In this document: piece after piece, positions 25,091 through 32,100 of the stretch
Position numbering within the stretch: position 1 is the stretch's first letter
Layout: every line of letters begins with the position of its first letter
NCBI GenBank assembly: GCA_903898755.1
Contig: CAIUGT010000042.1
Location: 1 to 32,512, forward strand
Direction of reading: 5' to 3'
Length of the DNA: 32,512 nucleotides
Source of the DNA: an uncultured bacterium
GTDB taxonomy: Bacteria > Planctomycetota > Phycisphaerae > Phycisphaerales > SM1A02
Notes under the pieces: generated by a model
The model's database searches: none
What the model was told of the DNA's origin: nothing
Seen by the model: only the letters and a program-made list of their open reading frames with translations
Program-made: the position numbers and the translations under genes

Positions 25091-25253
25091 CCATTTTGAA
25101 ATGGCGGTAATTCCAAACGGCAGAGAACGCCTGCCAGCGGTGTGATTGAAAGAGCTCAACGTGAGCAATTTCAATCTGTCGCTTCTTATGTGGTTTTGAA
25201 ACCGCACAAGAATTACCCCGGAGTGGAATGGATTTGTTGGTTGCCGATTCCAC
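25091..25253 (-). promoter_or_regulatory. Hairpin-rich leader RNA upstream of the PEP-CTERM gene
   Basis: Five inverted repeats lie in the minus-strand leader. In 5'-to-3' order of the RNA they are: 25253-25223 (7-bp stem GTGGAAT/ATTCCAC, 17-base loop); 25203-25192 (GGTTT/AAACC around two bases); 25176-25144 (8-bp outer stem GATTGAAA/TTTCAATC, a 2x2 internal loop, 5-bp inner stem GCTCA/TGAGC, 3-base loop); 25135-25119 (5-bp GGCAG/CTGCC); 25104-25091 (CCATTT/AAATGG around two bases). The ribosome-binding site follows at 25062. A 64-codon GTG frame (25277-25083) spans the same region, but its codon and residue mix is unconvincing. A cis-acting RNA element is the better reading, though unproven. 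Confidence 0.5.
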
Positions 25254-25272
25254 GATTTGCAACATATCTTCT

Positions 25273-25317
25273 TCCACAGATGTAAACGTAAAAACAGGTG
25301 GTCTCAGTCACGCAATA
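25273..25317 (-). repeat. 45-bp direct repeat, copy 1 (upstream of the PEP-CTERM leader)
   Basis: On the minus strand this copy runs from TATTGCGTGACTGAGACCAC through a T-tract to TTTACATCTGTGGA, and its end coincides with a GTG codon at 25277. It matches copy 2 (25822-25867) with two substitutions and one base less in the T-tract. TACGTT, seven bases before the GTG, could be a -10. It is probably a promoter or operator. Confidence 0.85.
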
Positions 25318-25397
25318 GGAAGTTTTTATTGAGGTAGATTTTCACCTAAGTTATTAGGGACTTGAGATGGCTGCCTTTACGCGCCGCAAACGAGACT

Positions 25398-25514
25398 TTT
25401 ACAAAAAGTATTTTGTGTGGGCGGTGGCAAAAACATCCAGTCACATAAAGCGCTCCAGCTTTGCAAGCTATTTGCAAAGAGTGCTTTGCAATGAATTTAC
25501 AAAAAGTAATTTGT
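25398..25514. repeat. 19-bp direct repeat TTTACAAAAAGTA(T/A)TTTGT, two copies
   Basis: Copies at 25398-25416 and 25496-25514 differ at one base. Each is itself an interrupted palindrome (ACAAAA/TTTTGT in the first, TACAAA/TTTGTA in the second). They lie 82-198 bp beyond copy 1 of the 45-bp element. Confidence 0.75.
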
Positions 25515-25516
25515 AA
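25460..25516. promoter_or_regulatory. Phased array of five TTTGCAA-like heptamers
   Basis: TTTGCAA occurs at 25460-25466, 25471-25477 and 25485-25491, then TTTACAA at 25496-25502 and TTTGTAA at 25510-25516. Start-to-start distances are 11, 14, 11 and 14 bp. The core is palindromic (TTGCAA). The regular spacing suggests binding sites for a protein lying along one stretch of DNA, such as an operator or an iteron-like cluster. Confidence 0.5.
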
Positions 25517-25624
25517 TTCTGTGTTGTCAGGCGCGTGCCATTTGGCAACGCGACCGGCTGGAACAGTTGTTCTTAAAGGCGCTCTTCAAGTGCGCTCCAA
25601 CCAATGCGCGTAAAAACCAATATG

Positions 25625-25660
25625 CAAAAAAAACGAGTCGCCTGTTTAAGGGCGACTCGT
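25625..25660 (-). terminator. Strong intrinsic terminator of a short minus-strand unit
   Basis: On the minus strand a perfect 10-bp stem (ACGAGTCGCC with GGCGACTCGT) around an eight-base loop is followed by eight T residues. It is among the clearest terminators in the window, yet no recognised gene precedes it. It therefore marks the end of a short transcript starting near copy 2 of the 45-bp element. Confidence 0.88.
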
Positions 25661-25826
25661 AATTGAGTTGACTTGTTTGAGGCAGTGTTCCCGACCGCGT
25701 TCAAACATATCGTCCCAAATCTGGTCGGCTTGTCTGGTGCAGGTTCCCGCTGCGGTCCGACATGGCTTTCCAGCACATCTAGATTCGTTGTTGTCGCGCT
25801 TCCCAACGCTTCAACTCGCTATCCAT
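25625..25826 (-). ncRNA. Candidate short transcript (small RNA or broken mini-gene) between copy 2 and the terminator
   Basis: About 200 nt lie between the putative promoter in copy 2 and the terminator. The unit can form a 6-bp stem CCGACC/GGTCGG (25728-25723 with 25696-25691) and carries an internal degenerate duplication around CGGGAAC-CTGC and CGGGAACACTGC. It also has coding features. An ATG at 25826 opens a 15-codon frame (MDSELKRWEARQQRI, stop at 25779). The next frame is open from 25810 to the TAA at 25646 for 54 codons, with a protein-like run (KPCRTAAGTCTRQADQIWDD, then MFERGREHCLKQVN) and four cysteines, but no good start. Joining the two needs a +1 shift. It may be a small RNA, a frameshifted gene or a recoded mini-gene; I cannot decide. 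Confidence 0.4.
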
Positions 25827-25867
25827 AGATGTAAACGTAAAAAACAGGTGGTCACAGTCACGCAATA
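25822..25867 (-). repeat. 46-bp direct repeat, copy 2 (upstream of the short unit)
   Basis: On the minus strand this copy runs from TATTGCGTGACTGTGACCAC to TTTACATCTATGGA and ends on the ATG at 25826, exactly aligned with the GTG of copy 1. It has six T residues where copy 1 has five. Upstream of both copies a weaker match (AAAA, one base, CTT, then TATTGCG) continues the similarity. Confidence 0.85.
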
Positions 25868-26067
25868 CAAAAGATTTTGAATATTTTTGCCAAAGGCCTG
25901 TTTGCGGGGCAGAAATGGGGGTTCCTTTCACTACGAAAGGCATCATTGTGTTGCCTGCTGGCGAAAGATCACCGCCACATAAGCAAGCGTAGTTCAGGGT
26001 TACTCTTACAGACGCGCTTGATTGAGCTGTCACAGTTGGCCCTTTCAATCGTTTGAAGAAAGACCGC

Positions 26068-29000
26068 ATGCCGCTACCTGAACGCCATTTCCTGGGTTGG
26101 ACTGAAAGTGCTGCGCACAGCGTGGCGCAGTGGCTTTATCAGCGGCGTGACACGCTTGCCACCAATCAAAGCGGCGTACTTGATTTCACCAACACGCTGG
26201 TCATTGTTCCAGGCGCGGGCGCGCGGCGGCATGTGCTGGCGGCGCTGCGAAAGCTTGTTCCAGGGGCAATGATTCCACCAAGCATGGCCACGCCGGGCAA
26301 GTTCATGGTGAATGCGTTTGCAACTCCACGCGGCAGTGTTGTGGCCGGTCCGCTTGAACGATTAACCGCAATCTGCATGGCGCTTGCACAAAATGATGCG
26401 CTGCGAGAGCAGTTGTTGCCATCGGTCAGCGGCACTTCGTTAGCGGCGCTGGCACGTCCTGCAAAGCGCTTGCTGGATGTCATCGACCGCGCCGACGACG
26501 CGCACAAAAGTGTGCAAGACATTTCTCGCTTGGATATTTTGCAGGCCAGTCCATCCATGGCGCAGTCATGGGAAAATCTTGCGCAGCTTCACACAGAAAT
26601 GAAGCGCCAGTTGCAAGACATGGGCGCAATTTTGAACGTGACCATGTTGGAGCGCAGCGATGTGATTGATCTTGCTGCGACAGGATGGGCGCCCAAGTGT
26701 GGCGCGCTTGTGTTGGCGGGCTTGCCGGATTTTGCGCGCAATGTTTCGTATGCCTCAGAATGTCTTGCAAAGACGCAGTTCAACGGGCAGCCCGTGTCCG
26801 TGCACGCGCTGGTTCTTGCGCCCGCAAGTGAGGCCGCAAAGTTTGATCATCTTGGAGTGGTCATTGGTGGCGACCATGGTTTCACAAGCGGTCCCGACAT
26901 TCAAGATTCCATGATTGAGGTTGCGGGTGATCCAGCCGATCAAGCGGCCGCAAGTGTGGCGCGCTATTGCAAATTCACCGGCGCCGTGGACAAGGGCGAC
27001 ACATGCATTGTGCTTGCCGACGAGTCGCTGTTGCCAAACATTTCGCGCGCGTTTGCGCAACATGGTCGCGGCGTTCATTCCGGCGGCGGCATTCGATTTG
27101 CGCAAACAGAAGTTGGCCAATGTTTGCAACGGTTCGAGGCGGCGGCCAACAATGGACAGGCGACGCAGTTGATTGAGTTGGTCCGCGTTCCCGCCATCAC
27201 GCGCGCGCTTACCGCGGACGGCGCGCATTTCACTAATCAAAATCCCATTCAAACTCTTGAAAAAATTGCGGTGGATTCCAAGGCAACTTCCATTGAACAT
27301 TTGTGGAGCCAGGTGAAGGCCAAGGAGTTCACGCAGGACTTTGCGCGCGCGCTTGAAACGCAAGTGCAAGAGTGGTTTGCGTGCATGTCGCCCGCGGCCA
27401 ATACGCAGTTGCTACTGGGGCAGCGGTGGGGTCAGCTTGAACAATGGGTGCAGGACAAATTTGCGTCCAATGAAAACCAAATCACGGCGCGCGCATGTGC
27501 GGAGTGCGTAAAAACATTGCAGCGCGCGCAAGAAAGCATGGCGGCAGAGCAGTTGGGTAGCGCGCCTGATGCATTGTCCTTGGCGCTTCTGTTATGCGCG
27601 GACATCATCGTGCCCGATCCCAGCGACGCGCAATGCGTGGACACGGTGGGCTGGCTTGAAACGTTGTTCGAGCCGTCAGAAAAATTTGTGTTGACCGGCA
27701 TGTTCGAAGGCAGCCTTCCTTCGGCGCCGCAAGTGGATGGTTGGTTCAATGAAAGCATTCGCGCGGCCATTGGGTTGCCCACGCGCGCGGCGCGCTTTGC
27801 GCGTGATGCGTATTTGCTTAGCGCGCTTGCAGCGCGCGCGGCTGTTGCGCAAAGTGGCGCGCAAGTTGGCGCGGCGCAAAAAAGTAATTCGCAAATTGAC
27901 GCCGCGCAAAAAAGTAATTCGCACACGAACTCCGCGCAATCTGGCGCCAGTAGGCTTGCCATCATCGCGGGTCAACTTGGCGGCGACGGTGATCCACTGA
28001 AGCCCAGCCGTTTGTTGTTGCCGCAGGATGAACTTGCTATTGCCAAAAGAATTTTGTTGCTGCTTCCCCATGACACTGACGCGGGTGCGATCAAGCGCAT
28101 GCGGCCAAAGGTGGAGCATTCAGCAGCACTCGTCAGCGCATTTTCCGTAAAGCCACAGCCGCGCGCGCGGAATACAAATGAAACAATTCGCGCCATCAGC
28201 GTCACGGATTTCGCGGTGTACATAGACAATCCGTATCGCTACTGGCTAGAGAAAGTGCTCAAACTCAACGCGCCCGAACTAGACCAGGTGGAATTAAACG
28301 CCGCCGAGTTTGGCACGTTGTTGCACGCCGCGGCGCAGTCGCTGAACACTCCCGCAATTCAAGCGCTGGACTTCAATAACGCCACTCATCAAAAGCAATG
28401 CGTGCGTGAAATCATGCAAGTGGCGCACGCGCTTGCGCAAAAAAATTACGGTGCCGACCTCACGCTTTCCATTCGTCTGGCGTTGCTTGAATTGCACAAC
28501 CGATTGCCCGCGCTTGTCGCTTGGCATGCCGCGCAGTGGCGCGCGGGTTGGCGCATTGTGGCCACTGAGTGGCCCAGCAAATATGAGGATGCCGTGGCCA
28601 TGCTGGATGTTGATGGCTCCATGCAAGCCATCAAGTTTCGCGTGGACCGAATCGACCGCCATCCCGATCACGGCTGGCGCATTATTGATTACAAATCAAG
28701 CGATGGCGGCTTTGCGATCAAAGGCAAGGGAGCCAAGGTATTGCGTGGCGCCAAATGGATTGACTTGCAATTGCCGCTGTACAAATTTCTGCTGCCACAA
28801 ATTGCCACCCAGCACCCGGATCTTGTCGGACTTGCCACGGCCGCCAGCGACGCAATAGAAGTGGGCGTGTTGTCCGTGCCCGCTTCCAATCTGGCGCCAG
28901 AGTGGTGTCCGCTTCTAGAACCAATCGATGTCGCCATTGCAGAAGCCAAACGAATTGTGCGTGAAATCCGCGCCGGCAATTTTCCTGATTCAGGCCGCGA

Positions 29001-29100
29001 TCCATCGGGCAAGTTTGACCGCGTGCGCCGCGCGTTGTGCTTGCCAATGTTTGGTGAGGAGTCCGATGACGACCAAGACAACGAGGGCGCCGCCACATGA
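26068..29100 (+). CDS. addB: AddB-like PD-(D/E)XK nuclease subunit
   Basis: This 1010-residue protein is the probable second subunit of an AddAB-type helicase-nuclease, which resects double-strand breaks for recombination. The N-terminal region (LVIVPGAGARRHVLAALRKL, then TPGKFMVNAF) resembles the inactive helicase-like part of AddB/RecC-like proteins. The C-terminal nuclease shows ISVTDFAVYIDNPYRYWL, FGTLLHAAAQ (H753), FRVDRID (D860) and IIDYKSS (D874, K876), the metal-binding set of this fold. AddB enzymes with an iron-sulfur cluster have a cysteine just before the PYRYW-like segment. Here it is Asn, and a C-terminal cysteine cluster is missing. Residues near 595-625 are tandem decapeptides. 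The ATG at 26068 is preceded by a weak GAAGAAAG; a TTG at 26053 is the alternative. Its end overlaps the next gene as ATGA. Confidence 0.8.
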   Translation: MPLPERHFLGWTESAAHSVAQWLYQRRDTLATNQSGVLDFTNTLVIVPGAGARRHVLAALRKLVPGAMIPPSMATPGKFMVNAFATPRGSVVAGPLERLTAICMALAQNDALREQLLPSVSGTSLAALARPAKRLLDVIDRADDAHKSVQDISRLDILQASPSMAQSWENLAQLHTEMKRQLQDMGAILNVTMLERSDVIDLAATGWAPKCGALVLAGLPDFARNVSYASECLAKTQFNGQPVSVHALVLAPASEAAKFDHLGVVIGGDHGFTSGPDIQDSMIEVAGDPADQAAASVARYCKFTGAVDKGDTCIVLADESLLPNISRAFAQHGRGVHSGGGIRFAQTEVGQCLQRFEAAANNGQATQLIELVRVPAITRALTADGAHFTNQNPIQTLEKIAVDSKATSIEHLWSQVKAKEFTQDFARALETQVQEWFACMSPAANTQLLLGQRWGQLEQWVQDKFASNENQITARACAECVKTLQRAQESMAAEQLGSAPDALSLALLLCADIIVPDPSDAQCVDTVGWLETLFEPSEKFVLTGMFEGSLPSAPQVDGWFNESIRAAIGLPTRAARFARDAYLLSALAARAAVAQSGAQVGAAQKSNSQIDAAQKSNSHTNSAQSGASRLAIIAGQLGGDGDPLKPSRLLLPQDELAIAKRILLLLPHDTDAGAIKRMRPKVEHSAALVSAFSVKPQPRARNTNETIRAISVTDFAVYIDNPYRYWLEKVLKLNAPELDQVELNAAEFGTLLHAAAQSLNTPAIQALDFNNATHQKQCVREIMQVAHALAQKNYGADLTLSIRLALLELHNRLPALVAWHAAQWRAGWRIVATEWPSKYEDAVAMLDVDGSMQAIKFRVDRIDRHPDHGWRIIDYKSSDGGFAIKGKGAKVLRGAKWIDLQLPLYKFLLPQIATQHPDLVGLATAASDAIEVGVLSVPASNLAPEWCPLLEPIDVAIAEAKRIVREIRAGNFPDSGRDPSGKFDRVRRALCLPMFGEESDDDQDNEGAAT
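27874..27923 (+). repeat. 30-bp tandem coding repeat inside addB
   Basis: The 20-mer GCGCAAAAAAGTAATTCGCA occurs exactly at 27874-27893 and 27904-27923, period 30 bp. It codes for decapeptides of the form AQKSNSxxxx, flanked by the shorter similar AQSGA on both sides. It is probably a flexible insertion. Confidence 0.85.
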
Positions 29101-32100
29101 GCAATCACCCTGGCGCCAGCCGCCGCTTGACCCGCATTATCGCCAACGCTGGCAGCGGAAAAACTTACGAACTCTCCACGCGCTATATCGCCATCATCGC
29201 CGCAATGCTGCGCCGTGAAGCGCCTGACGCCGCATTTGATCCAGCCGCCGTTCTGGCCACCACATTCACGCGCGCCGCGGCCGGCGAAATTCGCGATCGC
29301 ATTCTCACGCGCCTTGCGCAGGCCGCGCTTGATCAAGACAAGCGAATTGAACTGCACACGGCGGTCTGCAAAGTCGATCCGTCGCTTGCCAACTCGTTTC
29401 ATCCAGCGAACATTCTCAAGCGCCTCACCAATGATTTTGATCGCCTGGAAATCCGCACCATTGACAGCGTGTTCACGCGCTTGGCGCAAGCCTTTGGCCA
29501 AGAGGTTGGCCTTCCACTGCCATTGCAATTTTTAAGCGAGGCCGAAACAACGGCCGCGTCGCGGCGCGCGCTGCGGCAAGTGATGAATGAATCAACCGAT
29601 GTGGACGATATTTCCAAGCGCCTGCAAAAGTTGGCGTATGGCGCCGCGTCAAGTTCCCTGGAGCGCGTGATTGGTGACAAGTTGGACAGCGGTCTTTGCG
29701 CGCTGCGTGACACCCAATTGCCGGACGCGCTTGCAACAGATATTCCGCCGGCATGGAAAGCGCCACCAGGAAAAATATCCGGCAGATTGCTCGGCCATGA
29801 AGAGCTCACCAAAGTTGTGGACGCGCTTCGACGCGAGGTGGCGGCCATGATCAAGCCAAATGTCGGCTACAAAAAAATGCTGGAGAAATTGCAGCCGCCT
29901 CCGCGCATGTTGAAGGGCAAAGGCAATACTTGGCAAGAATGGATGAAGGGTCCGCCGGCGGCCGTGTTGAAAGACGCGCACAATCCGCTGTATTACAAAA
30001 AACTCGTTCCACCCGGTTGCGCCGCTCAAATCCAAATTCTGCTTGAGCACATCCGCGCTCTGCAAGATGTTGCAGTGGCCGAACAGGCGCAAGCGTGGGC
30101 GCAATTTCTCCTGCTGATTGACGGCGCGTGGAAGAGCATCATGGCCCAGGATGAGAAGGTCACCTTTGAATCCGTCACGCGCCAATTGTCGCGCGCCATG
30201 AATCACGCCGACATTCCAGAGATCGCCTTTCGACTTGACGCTCGCATTGACCACTTGTTGCTTGACGAGTTTCAAGACACCAGCGTTGGGCAGTGGCAGG
30301 CGCTGCGACCACTGGCGCAGGAAATTGCCTCCACCGGCAACGCCGACCGCGTGCGCAGTTTGCTGGTGGTGGGTGATCCCAAGCAATCCATTTATGGTTG
30401 GCGCGCCGGCGAGCCGCGTTTGTTGTGCGACTTTCAAAACATGATTCACGATGGCCGCAGTGAGCTTGATGTGGACTACTCCATCAAGTTGAATACTTCC
30501 TATCGCAGCTCGCCCGTCATTCTGCAATTTGTGGACCACTTATTTCGGCGTCTGAAAAATGGCGACAGCGGCGTTCTTGATCTGAATAGTGATGCTAATT
30601 CAAAGCGATTTTCTTCCGCCATCACCAAGTGGGCCGCGCAATATGAAGAGCATCAATCCGCCGACAAGTGCAAAAATCTCGCGGGCTGCGTTCAAGTACG
30701 CATGCTTCCCTATCAACAGGACTCGCAGCAACTTTTAATTAGCGAAAGCGCCAACATTGCCATTGAGCAATTCCGCCGCTTCAAAGGAAACGCCACGGTG
30801 GCCATTATCGCGCGCCGCAATAAAGATGTGGCCAAACTTGTGGAGTGCATTCGCAACCATAAAAATTCCGTCCCGTGCGTTGCGCTTGCAGGCGGCGATA
30901 TGCAAACTTCGCCCGCGGTGGTGGCGTTCCTGGACGCGCTGCGATTTAGTTCGCACCCCGGCGACACCATTAGTTTGTTTGGCGTGGCCACCACGCCGTT
31001 GGCGCACGTGCTTGGTCTACAACAAGAGTGGGCCTGCGCCCATGAAAATAAAACCATCGCGCAAGAGCGCGCGCATCAGCGCGAAATGGCCGCGCACATT
31101 ATTCGCCAGCAACTGGCGCGCCTGGGTGTGGCGGGTACTTTTTCAAAGTGGCATCACCAACTTACGCAGTCGCCCACGCTGCTCTTTGATCAAAGCGATC
31201 AACTTCGAATTGCGCGTCTTATTCAAGAAACCACGCGCCTTGAAGCGCAGGGCACGCGCACGGTGGACGAACTGGTTGACTCGCTTGCTGCGGTGCGCGT
31301 GCAAGACGCGCGCGCCAACGCCATTCATGTCATCAACATTCATCAAGCCAAAGGTTTGGAATGGGACGCCGTTGTGTACCACGCTGGCGCGGATAAACTG
31401 GAAGCAACTCGCCCAACATTCGCCGTCAATCGCGAGCAACCGTTGCAGCCGCCCGCGTGCGTTGTGCCGTGGATTAGCGGCGAAATTATTCCAGCGCGCT
31501 ATCAAAGCACAATGGATTTCGCCAATGAATTCCGCATGCAAGAGCAACTTAGCCAGCTCTATGTGGCGCTCACGCGGGCCAAGCAAGGCTTGTGGATAGT
31601 TGGCTCGCGCAAAGCCAAAGGCATGGGCGCAACACCCGCCGGCATTGTGTATGACGCCATCTGTTCCATGCCCGGCATGCGCCAGCCAGAACTTGAAGAT
31701 GCGCAGCCTGATGCCGTCAATAGTTCCGCGTCAACATCCGCGCCAACATCCGATTCAGCGAACGCCAGCGATGAGGTCGATGACGCAGATATTGATCAAT
31801 CTGCAATTGCCAAGCCCGCGGCATTTCAGGTAATGACGATTGGCGACGAACTGTGGATACCAAAAAATTCCCATGTAAGCGAAGCGCAAGAGGCCGACAC
31901 GGAAATTGTGAACGTGTCGCAACCTGCCGCAAGCGCGATCAAAATTCGCGCGCTCAATTCGCCTTCGTCCACCCATGAAAGTTTCGCCAGCGCCAAGGCA
32001 ACGCATGCAGCCTTGGCGCGTCATCGCGGCGAGTTGTTGGCCACTGAACGCGGCACCATTGCCCACTTGGTGGCTGAAAGTATTCAATGGAGCGACAACT

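Larger units (their letters stand above)
25050..26067. other. One-kilobase gene-poor regulatory interval
   Basis: No convincing full-length protein gene lies here. By eye it is AT-richer than its flanks and lacks their GCG/GGC codon texture. It holds, from left to right, a hairpin-rich leader (25050-25277), the first copy of a 45-bp element (25273-25317), a duplicated TTTACAAAAAGTA motif and an array of TTTGCAA-like sites (25398-25516), a minus-strand terminator (25625-25660) closing a unit of about 200 nt, the second element copy (25822-25867), and an upstream segment (25868-26067) with a small CCTTTC/GAAAGG inverted repeat at 25924-25940. Short open frames exist on both strands, but none has clear homology that I recognise. 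Confidence 0.7.

Noticed and set aside
25083-25277. A 64-codon GTG frame between copy 1 and the PEP-CTERM gene, considered as a gene
   Set aside because: The start is well placed relative to the repeat, but the region is dominated by inverted repeats and the peptide looks random. I treat it as leader RNA, with translation as an open alternative.
25460-25516. TTTGCAA array as a CRISPR array or replication origin
   Set aside because: Units are only seven bases with 4-7-base spacers, so not CRISPR. No DnaA-box cluster, dnaA or dnaN gene is nearby, so an origin is not supported.
25273-25867. The 45-bp copies as ends of an insertion sequence, MITE or att sites
   Set aside because: They are direct, not inverted; there is no transposase or integrase and no target duplication; and both stop at start codons, which a mobile-element end would not do.
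25668-25880. A 70-codon plus-strand TTG frame in the intergenic kilobase
   Set aside because: No ribosome-binding site. It runs antisense to the better-supported minus-strand unit and ends inside the repeat.
25779-26069. A 96-codon minus-strand frame spanning copy 2 of the 45-bp element
   Set aside because: It would begin at the first bases of addB, translates the repeat itself, and the same frame is interrupted by a stop in copy 1. Residue composition is not protein-like. The start codon aligned with copy 1 is the internal ATG at 25826.
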